A DNA stretch of 64,000 bases from Caulobacter segnis (GTDB taxonomy: Bacteria > Pseudomonadota > Alphaproteobacteria > Caulobacterales > Caulobacteraceae): assembly GCF_019931575.1 (NCBI RefSeq), contig NZ_CP082923.1, forward strand, positions 4,154,001 through 4,218,000. Direction: 5' to 3'. The notes under the pieces were generated by a model. It was given only the letters and a program-made list of their open reading frames with translations, was not told the origin of the DNA and did not search any database. Both the position numbers and the translations under genes were made by a program. Positions 1 through 8,222 of the stretch are shown piece after piece (position 1 is the stretch's first letter; each line of letters opens with the position of its first letter).

Positions 1-1107
1 GATGACGCCCGACTTCACCTCGGCCAGGGTGTTGGCGTACAGCGCCTTCCAGCTGTCCGGCGCCATGAACATGTCGAGGCCGGCGTTGATCGAGGCCGGG
101 CAGTCGGTGGGCTTGCAGCCCTGCACCTGGCCATGGCCGTTCCAATCGCCGACGACGAAGCCGTCGAAGCCCATCCTGCCCTTCAGCACGTCGGTCAGCA
201 GGCTCTTGTTGCCGTGCATCTTCTGGCCGTTCCAGCTGTTGAACGAGGCCATGATGGTCAGGGTCCCGGCGTTGATGGCCGGCACATAGCCCTGGGCGTG
301 GAGGCGGATCAGCTCGGCCTCGGAGACCTTGGTGTTGCCCTGGTCGACGCCGTTCTCGGTGCCGCCGTCGCCCAGGAAGTGCTTGGCGCTGGCGGCGACG
401 TGGCCCTGTTGGATGACGCCGCCTTGGGACACCGCGCCCTGCAGGCCCAGGATCATCTCGCCGGCATATTGGCGAATGATCGCCGGATCCTCGGAATAGC
501 CCTCGTAGGTGCGGCCCCAGCGGTCGTCGCGCGGCGCGGCCAGGGTCGGGCCGAACGCCCAGTCGAAGCCGGCGGCCGAGGTTTCAAAGGCCGTGGCCTT
601 GCCGATGCGGCGGATCAGTTCGGGATCGTGCGCCGCGCCCAGGGCGATGTTGTGCGGGAAGAGGGTCGCGCCGACAACGTTGTTGTCGCCGTGCACGGCG
701 TCGATGCCGAACATCAGCGGCACGTGCGCGCCGCCTTGGCGCTGGGCCGCGGCCTCGCGGAACGCCTTGGCGGTGTCGACCCAGGGTTTCTGCGGCGAGC
801 GGTCGGGCGCGCCGATCGGCGGCGAACTGCCCCCGCCCAGGATCGAGCCCAGCGGATAGGTCTTCAGGTCCTCGGGCTTGATCTGGCTGATGTCGGCCTG
901 AATGACCTGACCAACCTTCTCCTCGAGAGTCAGTTTGGACAGCAGGTCGGCGACGAAGGCCTCGGTGGCCTGGTCGACCAGGCCCTGGCTCTTGGCGGCC
1001 GGCCACTTGCTCGGATTGGCCGTATTCTGGGGGCCCGTTTCCGCCATGGCGGCGCCGGACAGAAAGGTCGACGCCAGCAGGGCGACGCAGAGGGTCCTGG
1101 TGTTCAT
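1..1107 (-). CDS. GH3 beta-glucosidase, partial (3' end beyond window)
   Basis: The first 369 codons of a glycoside hydrolase family 3 enzyme run off the left edge of the window. The ATG at 1107 opens a signal peptide (MNTRTLCVALLASTFLSGAA, cleavage after AMA), so the enzyme is exported. The GH3 N-terminal barrel follows, with the substrate-binding GIDAVHGDNN and KHFLGDGG motifs. The catalytic nucleophile is predicted to be Asp321 in the VVGDWNGH motif. The C-terminal GH3 domain is not visible. Members of this branch remove terminal beta-glucose from cello- or xyloglucan-oligosaccharides. The gene is divergent from the GH97 gene, and a LacI-type palindrome lies 43 bases upstream of its start. 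The family call is firm; substrate is inferred from context. Confidence 0.93.
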   Translation of the reverse strand, partial: MNTRTLCVALLASTFLSGAAMAETGPQNTANPSKWPAAKSQGLVDQATEAFVADLLSKLTLEEKVGQVIQADISQIKPEDLKTYPLGSILGGGSSPPIGAPDRSPQKPWVDTAKAFREAAAQRQGGAHVPLMFGIDAVHGDNNVVGATLFPHNIALGAAHDPELIRRIGKATAFETSAAGFDWAFGPTLAAPRDDRWGRTYEGYSEDPAIIRQYAGEMILGLQGAVSQGGVIQQGHVAASAKHFLGDGGTENGVDQGNTKVSEAELIRLHAQGYVPAINAGTLTIMASFNSWNGQKMHGNKSLLTDVLKGRMGFDGFVVGDWNGHGQVQGCKPTDCPASINAGLDMFMAPDSWKALYANTLAEVKSGVI

Positions 1108-1149
1108 ACTCCCCAACTCTTTTTCTTCGTTACCGCCAAGTACGGCGCG

Positions 1150-1161
1150 GACAACGTTGTC
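1150..1161. promoter_or_regulatory. LacI-type operator between GH3 and GH97
   Basis: GACAACGTTGTC is a perfect 12-base palindrome in the divergent promoter region. It shares the core of the sites at 24860-24875 (GH5), 13799-13812 and 14043-14056 (GH35) and 18832-18845 (receptor). It probably controls both divergent genes. Confidence 0.6.
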
Positions 1162-1239
1162 ATACCCCTCGACGGTTCTCCATAGGCCGTCTAGTTTGTA
1201 CGATAAATACGCAGAACAAATACGGGTTGGGAACTCCTA

Positions 1240-3231
1240 ATGAAGCGGTCCGCGCACTTTTTGACAGCGCTAACATCGGTCATGGCGTTCGGGAGCGTGG
1301 CGCAGGTCGCCGCCGCCGCCGAAACGGTCACGACGTCGCCCGGTGGTCGGACAGAAATCCGGATCTCGGACGAAGGTGATCAAGCCAATTTCACCTTGAA
1401 GTTCAAGGGTCAGGCCCTGGTCACGCCCTCGGCCCTGGGCCTGGCCCTCGACAAGGGCGGGGCTCTGTCGCGGAACCTGAAGATCGTCGGAACCACCACC
1501 CGCGACGTCGACCAGACCTACGAGCTGGTGGTCGGCAAGACCCGGACGGTGCGCGACCGCTTCGCCGAGACCACCGTAGAATTTCTCGAAACGGGCGGCC
1601 TGCAGCGGCGGCTGAAAGTCGTGGCCCGCGCCTATGACGACGGCGTGGCCTTCCGCTACGTGCTGCCAGACCAGCCGAGCCTGGCCGGGGTGGCGGTGCG
1701 TGGCGAGGAGACCAAGTTCGCCCTGGCCGGGGACGACCGCTGCTGGGCGCTGAACCTGGGCCGCTTCGGCACCTCGCACGAAGGCGAGTACGACCCGATC
1801 CAGGCGCGCGACTTCCGCGCCGCCGCGCTCTACGAGCTGCCGGTGGTCTGCCAGACCCCGGAAACAAAGGCGAAAGGAGCGGCCTTCGCCATCGCCGAGG
1901 CCGATCTGAAGAACTGGGCCGGCCTCTATCTGAGCGGCCGCGAGGACGGGGGCCCTGGCCTGCAGGTCAAGCTGTCGCCGCGCCTGGACGATCCCTCCAA
2001 GGCCGTGACGACGCGGATCGGGACCGACACGGTCTCGTCCTGGCGGGTGGTGATGATGGGCGACACGCCCGGCGACCTGGTCAGCTCGAACCTGATGACC
2101 AGCCTGAACCCGCCGACGACGCTCACCGACACCCGCTGGATCAAGCCCGGCAAGGCGGCGTGGGACTGGTGGAACGGCCTGAAGGCGGACGTGCCGGACA
2201 GCGGCATGAACGACGCGACGATGAAGCGCTTCATCGACTTCGCCGCCGCCAACAGGCTGGAATACATGCTGATCGACGACGGCTGGTACGTCGGCTCGGG
2301 CCAGGCGCCGCGAATTCTTCCGGGTACGGATGTTACGAGGTCGATCCCGGCGATCAACCTGCCGGCGCTGGTCGCCTATGGCCGCGACAAGGGCGTCGGG
2401 ATCATGGTCTGGGTCCACTGGAAGGCCCTGGACGACCAGATGGACGAGGCCCTGGCGGCCTATGAGAAGCTGGGCCTGAAGGGGATCAAGGTCGACTTCA
2501 TGGACCGCGACGACCAGCAGATCGTCGACTACTACCACCGCCTGCTGACCAAGGCCGGCGAGCACCGCCTGATGGTCGACCTGCACGGCGCCTATCGCCC
2601 CACGGGCCTGATCCGCACCTATCCGCACTATGTCACCCAGGAGGGGGTGATGGGGGCGGAGTACAACAAGTGGAGCGCGCGGGTGACCGCAGCCCACAAC
2701 GTCACCCTGCCCTTCACGCGGATGCTGCTCGGGCCGATGGACTACACGCCCGGCGGCTTCAGGAACGTGCGGCCGGCGGACTTCAAGGACCAGTTCATCC
2801 TGCCGACCGTGCAGACCACGCGCGGCCAGGCCCTGGCCATGTACGTCGTCTATGACAGCCCGCTGAGCATGGTCAGCGACAGCCCCCTGACCTACGCCGC
2901 CTCGCCGGCGGGCCTGGACTTCGTCAGCGCCGCGCCGACCAGCTGGGACGAGACCCGGGTGCTGTCGGGCGAGATCGGCCAGTCGATCGTCATCGCCCGC
3001 CGCAAGGGGGCCGAGTGGTGGGTCGGGGCCATGACCAACGAGACCGGCCGCACCGTGAAGGTCCCGCTGGACTTCCTGGGGGCCGGGACTTTCCAGGCCG
3101 ACATCCGCGAGGACGGGGCCGAGCCCACGACCCTGAAGACCCGCGCCCAGGCGGTCACCGCCAAGCAGACCCTGTCCCTGACCCTGGCGCCCAGCGGCGG
3201 CGGCGTCGTGCGGCTGACCCCGGCCCAGTGA
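1240..3231 (+). CDS. GH97 glycosidase (probable retaining alpha-galactosidase)
   Basis: This is a 663-residue exported glycoside hydrolase of family 97. A signal peptide (cleaved near AAAAE, residue 27) is followed by the N-terminal beta-sandwich. The barrel begins near residue 300, with the conserved WDWWNG, LIDDGWY and MVWVHW motifs. Asp419 in the IKVDFMDRDD motif sits where retaining GH97 alpha-galactosidases carry their nucleophile, and Glu468 in QEGVMGAE is the likely acid/base. Inverting SusB-type alpha-glucosidases lack that aspartate, so alpha-galactosidase or alpha-L-arabinopyranosidase activity is more likely; this is an inference. The fucosidase gene starts 9 bases downstream, so the two probably share a transcript. 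Confidence 0.92.
   Translation: MKRSAHFLTALTSVMAFGSVAQVAAAAETVTTSPGGRTEIRISDEGDQANFTLKFKGQALVTPSALGLALDKGGALSRNLKIVGTTTRDVDQTYELVVGKTRTVRDRFAETTVEFLETGGLQRRLKVVARAYDDGVAFRYVLPDQPSLAGVAVRGEETKFALAGDDRCWALNLGRFGTSHEGEYDPIQARDFRAAALYELPVVCQTPETKAKGAAFAIAEADLKNWAGLYLSGREDGGPGLQVKLSPRLDDPSKAVTTRIGTDTVSSWRVVMMGDTPGDLVSSNLMTSLNPPTTLTDTRWIKPGKAAWDWWNGLKADVPDSGMNDATMKRFIDFAAANRLEYMLIDDGWYVGSGQAPRILPGTDVTRSIPAINLPALVAYGRDKGVGIMVWVHWKALDDQMDEALAAYEKLGLKGIKVDFMDRDDQQIVDYYHRLLTKAGEHRLMVDLHGAYRPTGLIRTYPHYVTQEGVMGAEYNKWSARVTAAHNVTLPFTRMLLGPMDYTPGGFRNVRPADFKDQFILPTVQTTRGQALAMYVVYDSPLSMVSDSPLTYAASPAGLDFVSAAPTSWDETRVLSGEIGQSIVIARRKGAEWWVGAMTNETGRTVKVPLDFLGAGTFQADIREDGAEPTTLKTRAQAVTAKQTLSLTLAPSGGGVVRLTPAQ
1262..1275. 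promoter_or_regulatory. LacI-type operator inside the GH97 signal-peptide codons
   Basis: TGACAGCGCTAACA matches the operator consensus of the locus but lies over codons 8-12 of GH97, about 100 bases downstream of the site at 1150-1161. A second site inside the gene start could allow looping repression. It could also be chance, because the bases encode Leu-Thr-Ala-Leu-Thr. Confidence 0.4.
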
Positions 3232-3239
3232 GCGCATCG

Positions 3240-4835
3240 ATGACCTTCACCCGCAGAGACCTGATCGCCACCGGCGCGGCCCTGGCCGCGTCTCCCGCCC
3301 TGGCCGCCGCGAAAGGCCCCTTCCAGCCCAGCTGGGACTCGCTGGCCGCCGGCTACAAGGTTCCGGACTGGTTCCGCGACGCCAAGCTCGGCATCTGGTC
3401 GCACTGGGGCCCCCAGTGCGTGCCCGAGTTCGGCGACTGGTACGGCCGGCTGATGTATGTCCAGGGCGACCCGGTCTACGAGCACCACCTGAAGACCTAC
3501 GGCCATCCGGCCGACTTCGGCTTCATGCAGTTCATTCCGCGCTGGAAGGCCCAGAACTGGGACCCCGAAGGGCTGATGAAGAAGTACGTCGCCGCGGGCG
3601 CGAAGTACTTCATGTCGATGGCCAACCACCACGACAATCTCGACATGTACGACAGCCGCCACCACGCCTGGAACACCACGCGGGTCGGGCCCGGGCGCGA
3701 CATCGTCGGGACCTGGGCCAAGGTCGCCCGGGGCCACGGCCTGAGGTTCGGGGTCTCCAACCACAGCGCCCACGCCTGGCACTGGTGGCAGACGGCTTAC
3801 GGCTACGACGCCGAGGGCCCCCGCAAGGGCCAGCGCTACGACGCCTTCAACCTGACCAAGTCGGGCGGCCGGGGCCAGTGGTGGCGCGGGCTGGACCCGC
3901 AGGACCTCTATACCGGCCGCAACATGGTCATCCCCGACGGGATCGACAGCATCAAGGCCGCCAACGCCTGGCATGAGAAGCACGACGGCGACTGGATCGA
4001 GACCCCGCCGCCGAACAATCCGGCCTTCACGCGCAACTGGCTGCTGCGCCAGAACGACCTCGTCGACCGCTACCGGCCCGACCTCGTCTATTTCGACAAC
4101 TACACCCTGCCGCTGGGCCAGGCCGGCCTGGACGCCACGGCGCACTACTACAACCGCCAGAGCGGCGACGTGGTGGTGACCGGCAAGAAGCTGTCGCCGC
4201 TGCAGCGCCGGGCTATCGTCGAGGATGTCGAGCGCGGCTTCTCGGACCGCCTGCGCGACGAGCCCTGGCAGACCGACACCTGCATCGGCAACTGGCACTA
4301 CGATCGTCGCGTGTACGAACGCGGCGGCTACAAGTCGGGCCAGCAAGTCATCCAGCGGCTGATCGACGTGGTCAGCAAGAACGGCTGCCTGCTGGTGTCC
4401 ATCCCCCAGCGCGGCGACGGCTCGATCGACGACAAGGAGGAAAAGGTCCTCGCGGACATGGCCGGTTGGATCGCGATCAATGGCGAGGCGATCTACGGCA
4501 CGCGACCCTGGCGCGTGTACGGCGAGGGCCCGACCAAGCTGGTCGAGGGCATGATGAACGAGGGCGGCGCCAAGCCGTTCGAGGCGACCGACATCCGCTT
4601 CACCACCAAGGCCGGGGCGCTCTACGCCCTGCCGATGGCCTGGCCGCAAGGGCCGCTGACGATCGAGAGCCTGAAGACGGGGGGCGCGCCGGGCGAGGCG
4701 CGGCGCGTGACCCTGCTGGGCGGCGGCGATCCCCTGCCCTTCCGCCGCGAGGCGGGCGGCCTGGTCGTCGACCTGCCGGATCGCCGGCCGGCCTTCACCC
4801 CGGTGCTGAAGATCGAGGGACCGGGCCTGGTCTAG
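3240..4835 (+). CDS. GH29 alpha-L-fucosidase
   Basis: This 531-residue glycoside hydrolase family 29 enzyme releases terminal alpha-L-fucose. The ATG at 3240 is chosen because it gives a Tat-like signal (TRRDLIATGAALAASPALA) and lies 9 bases after the GH97 stop; the frame is open further upstream but overlaps GH97. The N-terminal barrel shows the GH29 hallmarks KLGIWSHWGP, MANHHDN and the segment PDLVYFDNYTLPLG, where Asp286 is the expected nucleophile. A C-terminal beta-sandwich follows from about residue 440. With the GH31, GH35 and GH3 enzymes it fits removal of fucose from xyloglucan side chains, although GH95 more often does this. Confidence 0.92.
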   Translation: MTFTRRDLIATGAALAASPALAAAKGPFQPSWDSLAAGYKVPDWFRDAKLGIWSHWGPQCVPEFGDWYGRLMYVQGDPVYEHHLKTYGHPADFGFMQFIPRWKAQNWDPEGLMKKYVAAGAKYFMSMANHHDNLDMYDSRHHAWNTTRVGPGRDIVGTWAKVARGHGLRFGVSNHSAHAWHWWQTAYGYDAEGPRKGQRYDAFNLTKSGGRGQWWRGLDPQDLYTGRNMVIPDGIDSIKAANAWHEKHDGDWIETPPPNNPAFTRNWLLRQNDLVDRYRPDLVYFDNYTLPLGQAGLDATAHYYNRQSGDVVVTGKKLSPLQRRAIVEDVERGFSDRLRDEPWQTDTCIGNWHYDRRVYERGGYKSGQQVIQRLIDVVSKNGCLLVSIPQRGDGSIDDKEEKVLADMAGWIAINGEAIYGTRPWRVYGEGPTKLVEGMMNEGGAKPFEATDIRFTTKAGALYALPMAWPQGPLTIESLKTGGAPGEARRVTLLGGGDPLPFRREAGGLVVDLPDRRPAFTPVLKIEGPGLV

Positions 4836-4842
4836 ACAGGAA

Positions 4843-4870
4843 GGGGGCGAGCCAAAGGCTCGCCGCCCCC
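4843..4870 (+). terminator. hairpin after the GH29 gene
   Basis: A GC-rich stem (GGGGGCGAGCC, AAA loop, GGCTCGCC plus CCCCC) lies 8 bases after the fucosidase stop. It has no T-run on the + strand. Its core is identical to the next hairpin at 4882-4904. Confidence 0.5.
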
Positions 4871-4875
4871 CTCAA

Positions 4876-4904
4876 GAAAAAGGGGCGAGCCAAAGGCTCG
4901 CCCC
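4876..4904 (-). terminator. intrinsic terminator of flagellin 1
   Basis: GGGGCGAGCC-AAA-GGCTCGCCCC forms a perfect 10-base-pair stem, followed on the minus strand by a T-run with one C. It lies 43 bases beyond the flagellin stop and is a classical rho-independent terminator. Confidence 0.8.
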
Positions 4905-4946
4905 AGGGTCTCAGGCGACCAACAGTACGGTCGCGAGGGGAAAGGC

Positions 4947-5765
4947 TTAGCGGAACAGGCTCAGGATCGACGAGGTCGACTGGTTCGCGATCGATAGGGC
5001 CTGGATGCCCAGCTGCTGCTTGGTCTGCAGCGATTGCAGCTTGGCGCTTTCCTTGGCCAGGTCGGCGTCCACCAGGTTGCCGACGCCGGCGTCCAGGCTG
5101 TCCTGCAGCTTGCCGACGAAGGTCAGGTGGGTGTCGAGACCGGTCGAGGCCGTACCCAGCGAGGCCAGCTTGTTGGTGGCCGTCTGGATGGCGTTGGCGA
5201 GGTCCGTCAGCTTGGCCTTGGCGTCGGCGGCGTTGGTGATCGTGGTGCCCGTCAGGTTCAGGCCCGCCAGCGACAGCGTCTGGGCGTTGACGGTGAAGCC
5301 GTCACCGTCCGAATTGGCCAGGAAGGTCAGCTTGGTGGTCGAGCCGTCGGCGATGCTGATGCCGTTAAACTTGGCGTTGGTGGCGGCCTTCTCGATCTGT
5401 TCGCGCAGCGACTCGTAGTCCGCCTTCAGGGCGTTGAACGAGGTCGTGTTCAGCGAGGTGTCGGAAGCGGCCAGGGCCTTTTCCTTCATCTTGCCGAGCA
5501 GGTCGGTGATGGTGTCGCCGGCGGCCAGGGCCACGTCGATGGTCGACTGGCCGCGTTGCAGCGAGTCCTTCACGGCGTTCAGGCTGCCCGAGGTGCCCTG
5601 CTGGGTCTTGGCCATCGCCCAGATCGCGCCGTTGTCCTTGGCGTTGGCGATCTTCTTGCCGGTGTTGATGCGCTGCTGGGTGACCTGCAGCTCGGCGTTC
5701 GTGGTGTTTAGATTCTGCAGGGCGATCAGGGCCCCGGCGTTCGTATTGATGCTGTTGAGCGCCAT
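4947..5765 (-). CDS. flagellin (copy 1)
   Basis: This 272-residue flagellin is the filament subunit exported by the flagellar type III system. It starts with the family signature [20 protein letters not shown] and ends with the helical [12 protein letters not shown] segment that packs in the filament core. It has no variable D3 domain, as is usual for the short Caulobacter flagellins of about 273 residues. It differs from copy 2 at roughly 14 positions, so the two are recent duplicates resembling the fljM/N/O set; a single orthologue cannot be assigned. The 60 bases upstream are conserved between the copies, and it has its own terminator. Confidence 0.95.
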   Translation of the reverse strand: MALNSINTNAGALIALQNLNTTNAELQVTQQRINTGKKIANAKDNGAIWAMAKTQQGTSGSLNAVKDSLQRGQSTIDVALAAGDTITDLLGKMKEKALAASDTSLNTTSFNALKADYESLREQIEKAATNAKFNGISIADGSTTKLTFLANSDGDGFTVNAQTLSLAGLNLTGTTITNAADAKAKLTDLANAIQTATNKLASLGTASTGLDTHLTFVGKLQDSLDAGVGNLVDADLAKESAKLQSLQTKQQLGIQALSIANQSTSSILSLFR

Positions 5766-5824
5766 AACGAAACAACTCCCATTCGAGGTGCTCCGGTGTC
5801 ATTTTGACGACCGGCGGGCATTTT
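5766..5824 (-). promoter_or_regulatory. conserved flagellin 5' leader (copy 1)
   Basis: The 59 bases before the start include an inverted GCCCGC/GGGCAT element, the segment CCGGTCGTCAAAA and the ribosome-binding region TGGGAGTTGTTTCGTT. They are nearly identical to the leader of copy 2. In Caulobacter, FlbT is known to bind a flagellin 5' leader, so this may be its target. I found no convincing sigma-54 promoter. The rest of the 362-base gap up to flagellin 2 holds only AT-rich sequence and the copy 2 terminator. Confidence 0.5.
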
Positions 5825-6051
5825 GCCCGTCGCGACAATATGACGCTGCGTCTTTCCATATCATTGATACGGGAGGAGGCCGGAGCGCCGCGCGCTGGTA
5901 AAATCGGCCACTTCTTTAAGATTGAAGCCCCGCGCGTTAGTATTGATTACCAAAAGGCGGAAATCTTCGCGCCGGCGCCCGAGTCTAGGACGCCGCCCTC
6001 GCCGGGTTTCATCACGCGCGATTCTGGCCGCGCGACGCCGAGGAATCGACC

Positions 6052-6083
6052 AAAGAAAAAGGGCGAGTCCGAAGACTCGCCCC
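6052..6083 (-). terminator. intrinsic terminator of flagellin 2
   Basis: GGGCGAGTC-CGAA-GACTCGCCC forms a perfect 9-base-pair stem with a T-rich tail on the minus strand (TTTTTCTTTG). It lies 45 bases after the flagellin 2 stop. Confidence 0.8.
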
Positions 6084-6127
6084 GATCGACGACCGAAATC
6101 GCCGAAGTCCGATTGGAGTGTGAACTC

Positions 6128-6946
6128 TTAGCGGAACAGGCTCAGGATCGACGAGCTCGAGGAGTTCGCGATCGACAGGGCCTGGATGCCCAGTTGCTGC
6201 TTGGTCTGCAGCGATTGCAGCTTGGCGCTTTCCTTGGCCAGGTCGGCGTCCACCAGGTTACCCACACCGGCGTCCAGGCTGTCTTGCAGCTTGCCGACGA
6301 AGGTCAGGTGGGTGTCGAGGCCGGTCGAGGCCGTACCCAGCGAGGCCAGCTTGTTGGTGGCCGTCTGGATGGCGTTGCCCAGATCGGTCAGCTTGGCCTT
6401 GGCGTCGGCGGCGTTGGTGATCGTGGTGCCCGTCAGGTTCAGACCGGCCAGCGTCAGGGTCTTGGCGTTGACCGTGAAGCCCGAACCGTCCGAGTTGGCC
6501 AGGAAGGTCAGCTTGGTGGTCGAACCGTCAGAGATGCTGATGCCGTTGAACTTGGCGTTCGTGGCGGCCTTTTCGATCTGATCGCGCAGCGACTCGTAGT
6601 CCGCCTTCAGGGCGTTGAACGAGGTCGTGTTCAGCGAGGTGTCGGAAGCGGCCAGGGCCTTTTCCTTCATCTTGCCGAGCAGGTCGGTGATGGTGTCGCC
6701 GGCGGCCAGAGCCACGTCGATCGTGGACTGGCCGCGTTGCAGCGAGTCCTTCACGGCGTTCATGCTGTTGGACGTGCCTTGTTGCGTCTTGGCCATGGCC
6801 CAGATCGCGCCGTTGTCCTTGGCGCTGGCGATCTTCTTGCCGGTGTTGATGCGCTGCTGGGTGGTCTGCAGCTCGGCGTTCGTGGTGTTCAGGTTCTGCA
6901 GGGCGATCAGGGCCCCGCTGTTCGTGTTGATGCTGTTCAGCGCCAT
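6128..6946 (-). CDS. flagellin (copy 2)
   Basis: This second 272-residue flagellin is nearly identical to the first. Differences are scattered and conservative (for example N-to-S and Q-to-K changes), with the terminal helices almost unchanged and the C-terminus ending [11 protein letters not shown]. It lies 362 bases upstream of copy 1 in the same orientation, and each copy keeps its own leader and terminator, so they are a tandem pair rather than one transcript. Caulobacter filaments mix several flagellins, and the duplication fits that redundancy. No sigma-28 or sigma-54 promoter could be assigned with confidence. Confidence 0.95.
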   Translation of the reverse strand: MALNSINTNSGALIALQNLNTTNAELQTTQQRINTGKKIASAKDNGAIWAMAKTQQGTSNSMNAVKDSLQRGQSTIDVALAAGDTITDLLGKMKEKALAASDTSLNTTSFNALKADYESLRDQIEKAATNAKFNGISISDGSTTKLTFLANSDGSGFTVNAKTLTLAGLNLTGTTITNAADAKAKLTDLGNAIQTATNKLASLGTASTGLDTHLTFVGKLQDSLDAGVGNLVDADLAKESAKLQSLQTKQQLGIQALSIANSSSSSILSLFR

Positions 6947-7004
6947 AACGAAACATCTCCTATTCGAGGTGTTCCGGCGTCTTTTTGACGACCGGTGGGC
7001 CTTT
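6947..7004 (-). promoter_or_regulatory. conserved flagellin 5' leader (copy 2)
   Basis: These bases match the copy 1 leader: a GGGC/GCCC inverted element, CCGGTCGTCAAAA and TAGGAGATGTTTCGTT before the ATG. The region 7005-7166 upstream is unusually AT-rich for this genome and shows no recognisable gene. Confidence 0.5.
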
Positions 7005-7166
7005 TGCCCACGAGCATCATCACAAAGCTTGCTTACAGTTTCGTTTAAGAAACAGTATTGTTATAATTAAGATATCACTCTATTTCGTTAATCACGAGGC
7101 ATGAAGTCAATAGATACTCGATATGGGGATGAGTATACCTTGTATCAAAATGGCACAATTTGACCA

Positions 7167-7343
7167 TTACTGAATTCGACCTGGAGCAGCGACAGCGTCG
7201 AATCCGTCTGCCTCGACATCGACCGGATACAGGCGGCGGGAACGGTAGGGCTTGGCGATCGCGCGCAAGGTCATGACGAACATCACCGACCGCCAGATCC
7301 GCGACAGGAGGCCAGTCGGAGAGAAACCAGAACGACGACGCAT
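7167..7343 (-). CDS. small basic hypothetical protein (58 aa)
   Basis: This short open frame begins MRRRSGFSPTGLLSRIWRSV and ends AAPGRIQ. A ribosome-binding sequence (AAGGGAG) lies about 9 bases before the ATG. The N-terminal half is rich in Arg and has a short hydrophobic stretch (IWRSVMFVMTLRAIA), so it could associate with the membrane. It lies just downstream of the wrbA terminator hairpin and in the same orientation, leaving little room for its own promoter, so expression may depend on read-through. I recognise no family. Evidence is the ribosome-binding site and codon usage only. Confidence 0.5.
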   Translation of the reverse strand: MRRRSGFSPTGLLSRIWRSVMFVMTLRAIAKPYRSRRLYPVDVEADGFDAVAAPGRIQ

Positions 7344-7372
7344 CGAGAGACTCCCTTTCTTTCCTACTCAAC

Positions 7373-7434
7373 GAAGAAAAGGCCGACCGGCTCCCCCGGC
7401 GCCAGAGAATGGCAGAGGAAGGAGCCGGCCGGCC
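7373..7434 (-). terminator. intrinsic terminator downstream of wrbA
   Basis: A 14-base-pair stem with one mismatch (arms 7381-7394 and 7421-7434, GGCCGRCCGGCTCC) is followed on the minus strand by TTTTCTTC. The start of the 58-residue frame lies only 30 bases beyond. Confidence 0.75.
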
Positions 7435-7482
7435 TCTATCGCCGGTCACGGGGGAGATGACCGGTTACGAACCGTCTCGAGA

Positions 7483-8082
7483 TCAGCCGTGCAGCTTGAT
7501 CGCGGTCTCGGCGATGCGGCGGCCCTGATAGCGGGCGCCGGTCAGCTCGTTCTCGCTGGGCTGACGCGAGCCGTCGCCGCCGGCGATGGTGGTGGCGCCG
7601 TACGGGCTGCCGCCGGTGATCTCGTCCAGGGTCATCTGGCCGGCGTGGCCATAGTCCATGCCCACGATGGTCGTGCCGAAGTGCAGCAGGTTGGTGATGA
7701 TCGAGAACAGGGTGGTTTCCTGACCGCCGTGCTGGGTCGCCGTCGAGGTGAAGGCGCCGGCCACCTTGCCGTGCAGGGCGCCGCGCGCCCACAGGCCGCC
7801 GGCCTGGTCGAAGAAGGCCGCGACCTGCGAGGCCATGCGGCCGAAGCGCGTCGGGGCGCCGACGATGATGGCGTCGTAGTTGGCCAGGTCCTCCACGGCC
7901 GCGACCGGAGCTTCCTGGTCGAGCTTGAAGTGGGCGCCCTTGGCGATTTCCAGCGGCACGGTTTCCGGCACGCGCTTGATGTCGACGGTCGCGCCGGCTT
8001 CGCGGGCGCCCTCGGCGACGGCCTTGGCCATCGTCTCCAGGTGACCGTAGGACGAATAGTAGAGAACCAGAACCTTGGCCAT
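7483..8082 (-). CDS. wrbA: NAD(P)H:quinone oxidoreductase WrbA
   Basis: This 199-residue protein belongs to the WrbA family of flavodoxin-like quinone reductases, which reduce quinones by two electrons using FMN and NAD(P)H. The FMN phosphate loop is visible near the N-terminus ([14 protein letters not shown]). The conserved segments [16 protein letters not shown] and [13 protein letters not shown], which close over the flavin and active site, are intact. The length matches the family. It is transcribed away from a LysR regulator across a 140-base gap with an inverted repeat, so induction by an oxidant or quinone through that regulator is likely. The identification is firm. Confidence 0.95.
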   Translation of the reverse strand: MAKVLVLYYSSYGHLETMAKAVAEGAREAGATVDIKRVPETVPLEIAKGAHFKLDQEAPVAAVEDLANYDAIIVGAPTRFGRMASQVAAFFDQAGGLWARGALHGKVAGAFTSTATQHGGQETTLFSIITNLLHFGTTIVGMDYGHAGQMTLDEITGGSPYGATTIAGGDGSRQPSENELTGARYQGRRIAETAIKLHG

Positions 8083-8191
8083 GACGGCTAATCCTCGGAA
8101 TGTCTGTCGCGGGAGCGCCAGTGCTCCCGTCGTCGAGGGGTCTTTTGCGCCAGCTTGGACTTGCGAAACAGCCGAATAAAATCGTTTAGTA

Positions 8192-8210
8192 CGTTCGATT
8201 TTTTAGAACG
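8192..8210. promoter_or_regulatory. inverted repeat, likely LysR operator
   Basis: CGTTC-N9-GAACG is a dyad in the wrbA/lysR divergent region, 12 bases from the regulator start. The spacing and the AT-rich centre resemble LysR-type binding sites. Confidence 0.5.
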
Positions 8211-8222
8211 ACTGGATCATCC

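Noticed and set aside
1270..3237. Long open frame (655 codons) antisense to GH97, and many similar antisense frames across the window
   Set aside because: High GC leaves stop-free antisense frames everywhere; composition is Arg/Gly/Pro-rich without domains, and the sense gene is clear.
5766..7166. Sigma-54 promoters for the flagellins
   Set aside because: I found no GG-N10-GC element in the right orientation and place.
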